The position numbers and the translations under genes were made by a program. Source: an uncultured Paracoccaceae bacterium (lineage in GTDB: Bacteria > Pseudomonadota > Alphaproteobacteria > Rhodobacterales > Rhodobacteraceae). Taken from it: DNA of 64,000 nucleotides. The notes beneath the pieces were generated by a model. It was not told the origin of the DNA. It did not search any database and saw only the letters and a list, made by a program, of their open reading frames with translations. Shown in pieces: positions 41,705-49,988 of this stretch (position 1 is its first letter; each line of letters opens with the position of its first letter). The DNA is taken from assembly GCA_937138255.1 (NCBI GenBank), contig CAKZOU010000066.1, forward strand, positions 1-64,000, written 5' to 3'.

Positions 41705-42508
41705 ATGATAGCGACGATTCTTGGCGGTAGGGGCCTTGTGCGCCTTGCGATGGGCTTTGCGCTGGCAAGCAGCCTTGCCGCCTGCGTTCAGGAGCCGCTT
41801 GAAGAGTTGCCTCCTCCCGAGCCGGTATTTCTAGAGGGATATGGCCCGCTCGAGGACGACGGCTATCACCTGCCCGGCATTCCGACAGAATATCTCGAGG
41901 GTGCCAACCACAAGGTCTTGATCCTGTATCCGGGCGATGAAGGGCCGGGGACAATCGAGATCGATCCTTTCGCCAAGTTCCTCTACTACGTTCTCGAGGA
42001 TGGAACCGCCCTGCGCTATCCCATCGCCGTCGGGCGCGAGGGCAAGGGCCTGCGCGGCACGACCGTGATCCGGCGCAAGGCCGAATGGCCGGGTTGGACG
42101 CCGACGGCCAATATGCTGAGGACCGAGCCAGAAGTGTATGGACCCTTCGCGGGCGGTATTCCCGGCGGCCTTGCCAGCCCCTTGGGCGCGCGGGCGCTCT
42201 ATCTCTATCGCGGCGGCAAGGACACCTATTTCCGCATCCACGGCACCAATGATCTGGGCTCGATCGGCAATTCCGGCTCTGCCGGGTGTATCCGCCTCTT
42301 TAATCAGGACATCATCGATCTCTTCGACCGGATCGAGATGGGCACGAAGGTTGTCATCCGCACCTATGAGGATTCGGTGCGGATCGAAGGCGAAGAGCTG
42401 GCCTACCGCGGAGTTGAGCTGCCGCCGTATATTGCTGACCCCGATGCGATTAACGAGGCGGTCGCCGCAGATCCGGGGCCGGATCTGGGCGAGAGCGCGG
42501 AAGGCTAG
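41705..42508 (+). CDS. L,D-transpeptidase lipoprotein (YkuD family)
   Basis: A 267-residue envelope enzyme. The signal peptide ends in L-A-A-C (Cys27), a lipobox. The YkuD domain (about 70-215) has the catalytic His in R-I-H-G-T-N-D and Cys in N-S-G-S-A-G-C-I-R-L-F. Such enzymes form 3-3 peptidoglycan cross-links or attach lipoproteins to peptidoglycan. A Glu/Pro-rich linker (E-E-L-P-P-P-E-P) follows the lipidation site, and a Glu/Asp-rich tail ends the protein. The ATG at 41705 has GGGGGA about 10 nt upstream. Confidence 0.93.
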   Translation: MIATILGGRGLVRLAMGFALASSLAACVQEPLEELPPPEPVFLEGYGPLEDDGYHLPGIPTEYLEGANHKVLILYPGDEGPGTIEIDPFAKFLYYVLEDGTALRYPIAVGREGKGLRGTTVIRRKAEWPGWTPTANMLRTEPEVYGPFAGGIPGGLASPLGARALYLYRGGKDTYFRIHGTNDLGSIGNSGSAGCIRLFNQDIIDLFDRIEMGTKVVIRTYEDSVRIEGEELAYRGVELPPYIADPDAINEAVAADPGPDLGESAEG

Positions 42509-42849
42509 AGGCGGATCACGTAGTCTTTGGTGGTGGTCTCGACCACTTCCCAAGTGCCTGTGAAGCCGGGGCGTAGGATAAAGCTGTCGCCCGCCTTGAC
42601 GTGGCGAGGCGCGCCACCGTCTTCGGTCAGGATCGAATGGCCTTCGAGGATGTGGCAATATTCCCATTCGTCGTAGACAATCCGCCACTTGCCCGGCGTC
42701 GAGCGCCAAATGCCGCAATAAAGGCCGTCGCGCTCTTCGACGTTCCATGTGGTGAATTCTGGATTTCCAGAAATCAGCCGGTCGGGCGCGGGGGCGCCGG
42801 TTTCGGCGGGGGCGGCTTCAGGGGTGAGGCGGAGGAAGGTTTCGGGCAT
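42505..42849 (-). CDS. Small cupin (DUF861, ureidoglycine-aminohydrolase-like fold)
   Basis: A 114-residue DUF861-type cupin. It has W-R-I-V-Y-D-E-W-E-Y-C-H-I-L-E-G and A-G-D-S-F-I-L-R-P-G-F-x-G-T-W, the typical shortened cupin motifs in which the first lacks the H-x-H pair. The family includes (S)-ureidoglycine aminohydrolase domains, but small members mostly have unknown roles. The start at 42849 (M-P-E-T-F) matches the conserved part. Its stop overlaps that of the L,D-transpeptidase gene (CTAG). Confidence 0.82.
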   Translation of the reverse strand: MPETFLRLTPEAAPAETGAPAPDRLISGNPEFTTWNVEERDGLYCGIWRSTPGKWRIVYDEWEYCHILEGHSILTEDGGAPRHVKAGDSFILRPGFTGTWEVVETTTKDYVIRL

Positions 42850-42936
42850 TATCGGGTCCGGATTTTGGGTATGGGTCTTTGTATTCTGACTGAACGTGCC
42901 TAAATCTTGAAGTGTCCATCCGGACGGGAGGCAGAG

Positions 42937-43212
42937 ATGGCTTTTCTCAAGCTGATTATCTTTGGATATGGGGCGCTGACGGTCGTCTACTTGAGCCTGT
43001 CGGTCTATTTCCGCTCGGTGCATCGCGAGAGCCTTGAGAAGCGATGGGACAAGGAGACCTCCGAAGGCGAGGATTTGGGTGGCCGGGCCGAATATGTCGA
43101 GGAGGGGATGTTAGAGTATCAGCAAGGCTTTGGCAGGCGGCTGATCCTTCTGGTCTATATCGTGCCGACCGTTGCGGTTCCGGTGATCCTGTATTTGACG
43201 AATGCGAATTGA
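42937..43212 (+). CDS. Small two-helix membrane protein of unknown function
   Basis: A 91-residue protein with a transmembrane helix at about 4-24 (L-K-L-I-I-F-G-Y-G-A-L), a charged central part (R-E-S-L-E-K-R-W-D-K-E and Y-V-E-E-G-M-L-E-Y-Q), and a second helix at about 68-86 ending T-N-A-N. I recall similar short proteins in Rhodobacterales, sometimes labelled as efflux-pump related without support. GGGAGG precedes the ATG. It lies 21 bp upstream of the DUF1523 gene and is probably co-transcribed with it. Confidence 0.78.
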   Translation: MAFLKLIIFGYGALTVVYLSLSVYFRSVHRESLEKRWDKETSEGEDLGGRAEYVEEGMLEYQQGFGRRLILLVYIVPTVAVPVILYLTNAN

Positions 43213-43233
43213 TGTGAAGGGGTGAGGGCAGAA

Positions 43234-43911
43234 ATGAGATATGTGAAGATCACCTTCCGGGTGCTGGTTGTGCTCCTCGTTGGTTCGTTTCTGCACTACG
43301 TTTTGCCACAGCATGATCTGGCTAGGATCACCTCGACCGAGGTGATCCGGACCGATCTTTCCGGTTGGAACCGGATTTTCTATGCACAGGCCGACAGCGG
43401 TGGTGCCGATCTTGCGACACGCGATCTGCGTCTCATCAATACCCAGCGGCAGAAAGCCTGGCTCTTTGGGTTCGTGCCGCGCGAAGCCGAGGGGGTGATG
43501 GTCTATCGCAACGAGGATTCGGGCTGGATCTGGCCACCCTATTTCAAGTTTGACAGCTCCGACCTGCAGGCCGAGGCGGCGGCAAGTATCTCGCCTCCGG
43601 GGCAGGAGAACTGGGTGGTGATCACCCACTACGGCTGGCGCAACCGGTTCCTGTCGATCTATCCCAACGCGGTCGGGATCCGGCCCGTGGAGGGGCCGGA
43701 TGTGCGGATCATTCCGTGGTTCAACATCTTCTTTTTCGTCTTCCTCGGTCTTGCGCTTTTGTTCTTGCGGGCGGCGTGGATGCAGTTCCGCGAGCGGATG
43801 ATGGATCCCGCGCTTGAAAAGGCAGGGGATCGCTGGGACGAGATCGAGGCGGGTGCGGCGGAGAAACGCTCGCGGCTCAGGCGCTGGTTTGCGCGGCTCG
43901 GGGGCAAGTAG
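43234..43911 (+). CDS. DUF1523 family membrane protein
   Basis: A 225-residue protein matching what I recall of DUF1523: a short N-terminal membrane anchor (F-R-V-L-V-V-L-L-V-G-S-F-L-H-Y), L-P-Q-H-D, a soluble domain with V-Y-R-N-E-D-S-G-W-x-W-P-P-Y-F-K-F-D, I-T-H-Y-G-W-R-N, then a second helix (P-W-F-N-I-F-F-F-V-F-L-G-L-A-L-L) and a charged cytoplasmic tail. The soluble part should be periplasmic. The function is unknown. The ATG at 43234 follows GTGAGG. Its TAG is fused to a hairpin repeat. Confidence 0.85.
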   Translation: MRYVKITFRVLVVLLVGSFLHYVLPQHDLARITSTEVIRTDLSGWNRIFYAQADSGGADLATRDLRLINTQRQKAWLFGFVPREAEGVMVYRNEDSGWIWPPYFKFDSSDLQAEAAASISPPGQENWVVITHYGWRNRFLSIYPNAVGIRPVEGPDVRIIPWFNIFFFVFLGLALLFLRAAWMQFRERMMDPALEKAGDRWDEIEAGAAEKRSRLRRWFARLGGK

Positions 43912-43972
43912 GGGGCGCTGCCCCCTCGGCCCGTTCGGGCCTCACCCCCGGAGTATTTCAGGCCAAAAGAAG
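43912..43972 (+). repeat. Stop-to-stop GC-rich hairpin repeat, copy between DUF1523 and aldehyde dehydrogenase
   Basis: TAG-GGGGCGCTGCCCCC, a GGCCCG-TT-CGGGCC hairpin, CACCCCCGGAGTATTTC, AGGCCAAAAGAAGC. The whole 62-bp gap between the two stop codons is one copy. Compare 21425, 39784 and 49073. Confidence 0.87.
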
Positions 43973-43973
43973 C

Positions 43974-46310
43974 CTATTCGCCGTAGGGCACCCAGATGTT
44001 TTTCACCTCGGTGGCGGCGTCGAGGAAGGCTTTGGCGTCTTCGGCATACCAGTCGCGCGCGCGGGCGTTGTTGACCCAGGTGCGTTTGAGGTTGCCTGCC
44101 GATTTCTTCTCGATCGCGCCGGAGAGGTCGGTCGAGGAGAAGGACCAGACCGCGTCGATGTCGAGGTGGCTGGCGAGGGTTGGGGCAAGCTCGGCGTGGG
44201 AGCCGGTAAGGATGTTGACCACGCCGCCGGGAACGTCGGAGGTTTCGAGGATCTGATAAAAATCAGTCGCGGCGAGCGGGAAGGCCTCGGAGGCCACGGC
44301 CACGGTGCGGTTGCCCATGGCGATGGCGGGGGCGACTGTGGAGATGAGGCCGAGGAGCGGGGCCTCGTTGGGGCAGAGGATGCCGATGGTGCCCACTGCT
44401 TCCTTCATGGCGAGCGCCACGCCGCGGATCGGCACGCTATGGGCCTGGCCGTCGAATTTGTCGGCCCAGGCGGCATAGGTGAAGAGGCGGCGGATGGAGG
44501 CGTCGACCTCTTTGGCGCCGGTTTTGCCGCCCACCATCTCGTCGATCCGGTGGGCGAATTCGCCGGCGCGGGCCGAGAGGTTTTCGGCGATGTAGTAGAG
44601 GATTTGCGCCCGCAGGTGGCCAGTGGTTTTGGCCCAGCCTCTGGCCGCATTGGCGGCTTCGACCGCGTTGCGGAGATCCTTGCGATTGGCGAGGCTCGCG
44701 TGGCCCAAGAGGGCGCCGCGCGGGCCATAGACAGGGCGGGAATAGCCGCCGTCGGGGCGGGCCTGCTTGCCGCCGACATAGAGCTTGGCGGTACGGTCGA
44801 GGGGGTCGACTGGGTTGCCTTCGCCGGTGAAGGCGGTGACAGGCCCGAGGGCCTTGGCTTTGGTTTTCGGGCGGGTATAGGCGGAAAGCCCTTCCCAGCC
44901 GCCTTCGCGGCCAAAGCCGCTTTCGCGCACGCCGCCGAATCCGGCGGCCGCATCGAAGAGGTTGGTGGCGTTGACCCAGACGACCCCGGAGACGAGCTTG
45001 GGGGCGATGTCGAGGGCGAGGTTGATGTTCTCCGTCCAGACGGTGGCGGCAAGGCCGTAGCGGGTGTTGTTGGCGATCTCGACGGCTTCCGAAGGCGTGC
45101 GGAAGGTGGTCGAGACGAGGACGGGGCCGAAGATCTCTTCCTGCATCAGGGTCGCGGCGGGGGAGAGGCCGGTGATGAGCGTGGGCGGGTAGAAACAGCC
45201 GCCTTCGGGCAGGGCACCAGGCGCGCGGAAGATCTCGCCCTCGTTGCAGCCATCGACCAAGCGGGTGATCGCCTCGAGTTGCACCGGATCGACGATGGCG
45301 CCCACGTCGATGCATTTGTCGAGCGGGTTGCCGACCCGCAGGGTCGCCATGCGGGCCTTGAGTTTGCCGAGGAAACGGTCGGCGACGCCCTCCTGCACGA
45401 GAAGGCGGGAACCGGCGCAGCAGACTTGGCCCTGATTGAACCAGATCGCATCGACGAGGCCTTCGACCGCGCTATCGAGGTCGGCGTCGTCGAAGACGAT
45501 GTAGGGCGACTTGCCGCCCAGTTCGAGCGTCAGGCCCTTGCCCGAGCCAGCGGTGGCCTCGCGGATGCGGCGGCCGACGCCGGTCGAGCCGGTGAAGGCG
45601 ATCTTGTCGATATCCTCATGGGCGGTGATCATCTCGCCCACCGCGCCATCGCCGGTGACGATGTTGACGACGCCCTTGGGCAGCCCCGCCTGACGGCAGA
45701 TATCGGCGAAGAGAAGGGCGGTCAGCGAGGTATATTCGGCGGGTTTGAGAACCACCGTATTGCCCATGGCAAGCGCGGGCGCGACCTTCCACGCCAGCAT
45801 CAAAAGCGGGAAATTCCACGGGATGATCTGGCCGCAAACGCCGAGCGCCTCGCGGCCCGGAAGCTCGGCATCCATCAGCTGGGCCATGCCGGCGTGATAG
45901 TAGAAATGGCGCTGGGCGAGGGGGATGTCGATATCGCGGCTCTCGCGGATCGGCTTGCCGTTGTCGAGGGTTTCGAGCACCGCGAACAGGCGCGAATGCT
46001 TTTGCAGAAGGCGGGCAATGGCATAGAGGGCGCGGGCGCGGGCATGGGCATCTTTGGCCCATTTGGCTTGTGCCTTGCGGGCGGCGCGCACGGCGGCATC
46101 CACGTCGGCTTGGGTGGCCTGAGAAATATGCGCCAAGACCTCGCCTGTGGCGGGGTTTTTCGAGGCGAAGGTCTCGCCGGGGGCGGTGAATTTGCCGTCG
46201 ATGAAATGGCCGAACCGGTCGCCCATATCGACAAGCCACGCCAGCGCCTCGGCGGCGCTTTCGGGGGCGGGGCCATAGTCCATCGTGTCGAAAATGTCCT
46301 TGACGGTCAT
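43974..46310 (-). CDS. Two-domain aldehyde dehydrogenase (ALDH16 type)
   Basis: A 778-residue protein with an N-terminal complete ALDH domain (about 20-480) and a second, degenerate ALDH domain (about 500-775). The first holds the catalytic Glu in L-E-L-G-G-K-S-P and Cys in [11 protein letters not shown]. The second has no equivalent catalytic cysteine segment. This is the layout of bacterial ALDH16, in which, from structures of other members, the second domain is structural. It starts 4 bp after deoC, so it probably oxidises the acetaldehyde released by DeoC. Confidence 0.92.
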   Translation of the reverse strand: MTVKDIFDTMDYGPAPESAAEALAWLVDMGDRFGHFIDGKFTAPGETFASKNPATGEVLAHISQATQADVDAAVRAARKAQAKWAKDAHARARALYAIARLLQKHSRLFAVLETLDNGKPIRESRDIDIPLAQRHFYYHAGMAQLMDAELPGREALGVCGQIIPWNFPLLMLAWKVAPALAMGNTVVLKPAEYTSLTALLFADICRQAGLPKGVVNIVTGDGAVGEMITAHEDIDKIAFTGSTGVGRRIREATAGSGKGLTLELGGKSPYIVFDDADLDSAVEGLVDAIWFNQGQVCCAGSRLLVQEGVADRFLGKLKARMATLRVGNPLDKCIDVGAIVDPVQLEAITRLVDGCNEGEIFRAPGALPEGGCFYPPTLITGLSPAATLMQEEIFGPVLVSTTFRTPSEAVEIANNTRYGLAATVWTENINLALDIAPKLVSGVVWVNATNLFDAAAGFGGVRESGFGREGGWEGLSAYTRPKTKAKALGPVTAFTGEGNPVDPLDRTAKLYVGGKQARPDGGYSRPVYGPRGALLGHASLANRKDLRNAVEAANAARGWAKTTGHLRAQILYYIAENLSARAGEFAHRIDEMVGGKTGAKEVDASIRRLFTYAAWADKFDGQAHSVPIRGVALAMKEAVGTIGILCPNEAPLLGLISTVAPAIAMGNRTVAVASEAFPLAATDFYQILETSDVPGGVVNILTGSHAELAPTLASHLDIDAVWSFSSTDLSGAIEKKSAGNLKRTWVNNARARDWYAEDAKAFLDAATEVKNIWVPYGE

Positions 46311-46314
46311 GCGC

Positions 46315-47319
46315 TTATCCCATCGCGTGGCGCCACTGGGCGGAATAGGCGCCGGTGACGTAATGTTCGAGTTGCCGTTCGATATCGCCCAGAAGGCTCG
46401 AGGCGCCGAAGCGGAAAAGATCGGGCTGGAGCCAGCGGTTGCCGAGCTCGTCTTTCATCATCGAGAGATAGACGAGCGAGTCCTTGGCCTTGGAGATTCC
46501 ACCTGCGGGCTTGTAGCCGATCTTGAAGCCGGTGCGGGTCTCGTAATCGCGGATCGCGCGGATCATGGTGAGCGAGACGGGCAGGGTCGCGTTGATCGGT
46601 TCCTTGCCAGTCGAGGTCTTGATGAAATCGGCCCCGGCCATCATGCAGATGAGGCTCGCACGGGCCACGTTGCGCAGGGTGCCCAACTCGCCCGTGGCGA
46701 GAATCGCCTTCACATGGGCATCGCCGCAGGCCTCGCGCATCTCGCGCATCTCGTCGTAAAGCGCCTGCCAGTTCTGTGTCAGGACATGGCGGCGCGAGAT
46801 GACGATGTCGATCTCCTTGGCGCCGGCGGCGACGCTTTCGCGGATTTCCTGAATGCGCAGGTGATAGGGCGAGAGGCCGGCCGGAAAGCCTGTCGAGACA
46901 GCGGCGACGGGGATATTCGTGCCCTCAAGGGCGCGCAAGGCGGCGGGGACCATGTCGTGATAGACGCAGACAGCGCCAACGGTCAGGCCGCTCATGCCAA
47001 GTTTGCTCAGAAGTGCGGGGGCAACCGGCTGGCGGGCCTTGGCGCAGAGGCGGTTGACGCGGCCCTCGGTATCGTCGCCCGACAGGGTGGTCAGGTCGAT
47101 CAGGCTGATCGCCTTCAAAAGCCACGCGGCTTGATATTCCTTTTTGACCGACCGGCGGCCCGGGAGGGTCGCGGCGCGGCGTTCGATGGCCGAGGTATTG
47201 GCCTGAACCGAGGCGACCCAGTCGAGATCAAGCTCCATGCCCTCGTTGCGGGGCAGGTGAAGCTGGGGCAAATGCGCCGTCGTGGTGACGGCGGAGGGGC
47301 TAATCGCTTTGGTTTCCAA
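46315..47319 (-). CDS. deoC: Deoxyribose-phosphate aldolase
   Basis: A 334-residue class I aldolase that cleaves 2-deoxyribose 5-phosphate to glyceraldehyde 3-phosphate and acetaldehyde. The Schiff-base lysine is in A-D-F-I-K-T-S-T-G, and the second lysine in G-Y-K-P-A-G-G-I-S. It is of the long type, as in eukaryotes and many alphaproteobacteria, compared with about 260 residues in E. coli. The start is a TTG at 47319 with GGGAGG at ideal spacing; the frame extends upstream through the operator and the AraC gene. It is followed after 4 bp by the ALDH16-type gene. Confidence 0.93.
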   Translation of the reverse strand: METKAISPSAVTTTAHLPQLHLPRNEGMELDLDWVASVQANTSAIERRAATLPGRRSVKKEYQAAWLLKAISLIDLTTLSGDDTEGRVNRLCAKARQPVAPALLSKLGMSGLTVGAVCVYHDMVPAALRALEGTNIPVAAVSTGFPAGLSPYHLRIQEIRESVAAGAKEIDIVISRRHVLTQNWQALYDEMREMREACGDAHVKAILATGELGTLRNVARASLICMMAGADFIKTSTGKEPINATLPVSLTMIRAIRDYETRTGFKIGYKPAGGISKAKDSLVYLSMMKDELGNRWLQPDLFRFGASSLLGDIERQLEHYVTGAYSAQWRHAMG

Positions 47320-47374
47320 TTCGGCCTCCCGCAGGGTGGGGCTAGCGTTGCATGAGGCAAGGCTATTGGCAAGG

Positions 47375-47392
47375 TTTGACCACTTGGTCAAA
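47375..47392. promoter_or_regulatory. Palindromic operator upstream of deoC
   Basis: TTTGACCA-CT-TGGTCAAA is a perfect 8-bp inverted repeat with a 2-bp centre in the 77-bp gap between the AraC-type gene and deoC. It matches 15 of 17 bases (ACCA-x-TTGGTCAAA-x-CA) at the site upstream of the FadR-type gene (10441). AraC-type regulators normally bind direct repeats, so a FadR-type repressor is the more likely ligand. Confidence 0.65.
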
Positions 47393-47396
47393 TCAA

Positions 47397-48248
47397 TTAT
47401 GCGGGCTGGACAAGATTGCGCTGAAACCGCTTGCGGAACTGGTGCGGGGTCTCGCCGTGATGAGCGCGGAAGAGCTTGTGAAAGTGGCTCAGATTGGGAA
47501 TGCCGCAATCCGCCGCGATCTCGGGGAGGGGGTCTTCGGTGCCGCTCAGGCGGCGGGCGGCGAAATCCATTCGCAGGGCGTTGATGAACTCCGAAGGGCT
47601 TTGGCCCAGATAGCGCCGCGCGGTGCGGCTCACATGCGGGTGGGCGCGCCCCGTGAGGCGCACAAAGCCCGCAGCACCTTGGCGGAAGACGGCAGGATCC
47701 TGCGCGGCGAGGCAAGCCTCGGCAAGCCATGCCGGCGGCGTCTCCGAGGGCGCTTGCGGGAGCACATCCTGAGTCAATTCGGCCAGGAGCGGCAGAAGGA
47801 AAGCCTCCGCTTCCAGCGCGGTCCGCGGCGCACGCTCAAGCCTGAGCGCGGCACGGTTGAGTTCGGCAAATTTGCGAATGTCACGTTTGACGATGACCGG
47901 CTCTGAGGCTTCTGACCAGAAGAGCTGCCCTGAGAGTTCGGGATGGCGCAGGCCAAGGCCCGCGACGATATCGGGGTGAAGCGTGACGCTGACAACCATC
48001 GCCTCCTCGCCGACACCTTGCAGGGCATGGGCATGGTCGGGCCGGACAAACAAGAGATCGCCTTCGGTCAGAGTGATCTTCTTGTCGGCCAAGACCTGGC
48101 GGACCTTGCCGTTCTGGACCCAGAGCAACTCCGGAAAATCGTGGTCGTGCAGCGCCTTGGGGCGGGCGTTGGTAAGGTTGGCGCGGGCAACATGATAGGC
48201 GGCGCCGTCTTTCAGGATATCGCGGTGGCACAAGGTGATCTGCAACAT
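47397..48248 (-). CDS. AraC family transcriptional regulator with N-terminal cupin
   Basis: A 283-residue regulator. The N-terminal cupin-like effector domain (about 15-100; [18 protein letters not shown]) is followed by two AraC helix-turn-helix units (about 190-280; [23 protein letters not shown] at the second). It lies upstream of deoC and the aldehyde dehydrogenase gene on the same strand and is a candidate regulator of that operon; the effector may be a deoxyribose derivative, an inference from context. Confidence 0.88.
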   Translation of the reverse strand: MLQITLCHRDILKDGAAYHVARANLTNARPKALHDHDFPELLWVQNGKVRQVLADKKITLTEGDLLFVRPDHAHALQGVGEEAMVVSVTLHPDIVAGLGLRHPELSGQLFWSEASEPVIVKRDIRKFAELNRAALRLERAPRTALEAEAFLLPLLAELTQDVLPQAPSETPPAWLAEACLAAQDPAVFRQGAAGFVRLTGRAHPHVSRTARRYLGQSPSEFINALRMDFAARRLSGTEDPLPEIAADCGIPNLSHFHKLFRAHHGETPHQFRKRFQRNLVQPA

Positions 48249-48382
48249 GGGTTTCCCCTAGCATATGGGACCGTGAGGTCGCTTGGCCAACTTGCCGCAG
48301 GGCCCGTTTTCAGTCGATGTCGGAGGTGACCTCGTGCGATTTTCGGGCTAGAGGAACAGAAACGCCCATGCAAGGAGCTGCC

Positions 48383-49072
48383 ATGACATTCGATCGCCGC
48401 ATCAAGATCGCCCCCTCGATCCTCTCGGCCGATTTCGCCAATTTCGGCGCCGAGATCCGCGCTATCGAAGCCGAGGGCGCCGATTGGGTCCATGTCGACG
48501 TGATGGACGGGCATTTCGTGCCGAACCTGACCTTCGGCCCTCCCGCGGTCAAAGCCTTTCGCCCGCACGTTTCGACCTTCATGGACGTGCACCTGATGAT
48601 TGCGCCCGTCGATCCCTATATCGAGGCCTATGCCGAGGCGGGCGCTGACATGATCACCGCCCATATCGAGGCAGGCCCGCATATCCACCGGACCATTCAG
48701 GCGATCAAGGCCACCGGCAAGATGGCGGGGGTTTCGCTCAATCCCGGCACGCCGGCGGAGAGCATTGAGCACCTTCTCGACCTTGTGGACATGGTTCTGG
48801 TGATGAGCGTGAACCCCGGCTTCGGCGGGCAGAAGTTTATCCCCTCGGCCGTGGAAAAGGTCAGCAAGGTGCGCGAGATGATCGGCGATCGCGAGATCAT
48901 GATTCAGGTGGATGGCGGGGTGGATCCCGTGACCGTTGGCCCGCTGGTGGCGGCAGGGGCCGATTGCTTTGTGGCGGGATCGGCGGTGTTCAAGGGCGGA
49001 TCGGTGTCGAATCCGTCAGTCTATGGGCAGAACATCCGCGCGATCCGCGCCGCCGCGGAAGCGGCGCGGTAG
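48383..49072 (+). CDS. rpe: Ribulose-phosphate 3-epimerase
   Basis: A 229-residue TIM-barrel enzyme of the pentose phosphate and Calvin pathways, converting ribulose 5-phosphate to xylulose 5-phosphate. [32 protein letters not shown] and Q-V-D-G-G-V are intact. The ATG at 48383 has AAGGAG at good spacing; an upstream frame to 48317 has no family match. Its TAG stop is fused to a hairpin repeat. Confidence 0.96.
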   Translation: MTFDRRIKIAPSILSADFANFGAEIRAIEAEGADWVHVDVMDGHFVPNLTFGPPAVKAFRPHVSTFMDVHLMIAPVDPYIEAYAEAGADMITAHIEAGPHIHRTIQAIKATGKMAGVSLNPGTPAESIEHLLDLVDMVLVMSVNPGFGGQKFIPSAVEKVSKVREMIGDREIMIQVDGGVDPVTVGPLVAAGADCFVAGSAVFKGGSVSNPSVYGQNIRAIRAAAEAAR

Positions 49073-49130
49073 GGGGCGCTGCCCCCGCGCCTATCGGCGC
49101 TCCCCCGGAGTATTTTAGGCCAAAAGAAGC
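49073..49130 (+). repeat. Stop-to-stop GC-rich hairpin repeat, copy between rpe and the uronate-dehydrogenase-like gene
   Basis: TAG-GGGGCGCTGCCCCC, a short GCGCC-TATC-GGCGC hairpin, CCCCCGGAGTATTTT, AGGCCAAAAGAAGC. It fills the convergent gap to within 3 bases of the stop of the minus-strand gene. Confidence 0.87.
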
Positions 49131-49133
49131 GGA

Positions 49134-49976
49134 TCAGGCTTTCTTGCCGGCGGTCATCGCCTGAATGCCGGCGATGCCGCTTTCGCCGAGCTTGACGGAG
49201 GCGAAGGGGCCGCCGAGGCGGGATTGGGCGAGGTCTTGCGGGTTGGGCTCGATCGCTTTGGCGAAGAGGGCTTCGGCCCAGTCTTCGGCGTTGTCCTGCG
49301 GTTTGTAGCCGAGGAAGCCGACCTTGTGGTTGGAGACCGGTGCGCGGGTGTTGCCGGAGACGCCATAGGCGACGGTAAAGCCGGTGACGGGCGTTTCGAT
49401 CGAGCGCACCACGAGTTGCACCATGTCGCGGTAGCTGAGCCATGTGCCGAGGGCGCGGACGTTTTGCGGCTCCGGCGTGCAGGAGAGGATGCGCAGGCAG
49501 ACGGATTCGATCCCGCGCTTTTCCCAATACATCTTGCCCAAGTCTTCGGCGAAGCATTTGGCGAGGCCGTAGAAGGTATCGGGGCGGTGCGGCTCGTCGG
49601 TGTCGATGCCGCGGTTCGTCTCGCACAGGCCCACGGCGTGGATCGAGGAGGCATAGACGACGCGGCGCACGCCGTGGCGGTGGGCCGCTTCCCAGACGTT
49701 ATAGGCGCCGATGTAGTTGGGGCCGAGGAGGTCCTCGAAGGGCTTTTCATCGACGATGGCGCCAAAGTGGATCACCATGTCGGCGCCTTTGAGAAGCGGC
49801 TCGACAGCGGCGAAATCGGCGATGTCGGCCTGAACATAGGTCTCGTTCGGGGCGAGGCTTTCGGGGGCCTCGCGGATATCGGTGCTGACAAGCTCGCGGG
49901 TCATCTTGGCAAGCGCGGGGCGCAGCTCGTTGCCGAGGTTGCCGCGCGCGCCGGTGAGGACGAGTTTGTTGAACAT
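49134..49976 (-). CDS. NAD-dependent epimerase/dehydratase family protein, uronate-dehydrogenase-like
   Basis: A 280-residue extended-SDR enzyme. T-G-A-R-G-N-L-G binds NAD, with catalytic Tyr/Lys in F-Y-G-L-A-K-C-F-A-E-D. The segments E-K-P-F-E, S-C-T-P-E-P-x-N and G-F-L-G-Y-K-P-Q-D-N-A-E closely follow what I remember of Agrobacterium-type uronate dehydrogenase (Udh), which oxidises glucuronate or galacturonate to the aldarolactone. It ends the operon hyuA-hyuB-DAO, 12 bp after the oxidase, which has no obvious link to uronate, so the true substrate is open. Confidence 0.82.
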   Translation of the reverse strand: MFNKLVLTGARGNLGNELRPALAKMTRELVSTDIREAPESLAPNETYVQADIADFAAVEPLLKGADMVIHFGAIVDEKPFEDLLGPNYIGAYNVWEAAHRHGVRRVVYASSIHAVGLCETNRGIDTDEPHRPDTFYGLAKCFAEDLGKMYWEKRGIESVCLRILSCTPEPQNVRALGTWLSYRDMVQLVVRSIETPVTGFTVAYGVSGNTRAPVSNHKVGFLGYKPQDNAEDWAEALFAKAIEPNPQDLAQSRLGGPFASVKLGESGIAGIQAMTAGKKA

Positions 49977-49988
49977 CGCTGTTCTCCT

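Noticed and set aside
44166-46358. 730-residue open frame antisense to the two-domain aldehyde dehydrogenase
   Set aside because: It mirrors a clear GC-rich gene on the other strand; its composition is Gly/Asp/Glu/Ala-rich with no domain or ribosome binding site. The same holds for long antisense frames over ffh (1688-3388), polA (19553-21421), the DAO and hyuB genes (49224-51224, 51176-52888) and hyuA (53518-55548).
47320-47730. Longer DeoC or an extra gene upstream of deoC
   Set aside because: The frame runs antisense-free through the AraC stop and the palindrome, has no family similarity, and the TTG at 47319 has an ideal ribosome binding site.
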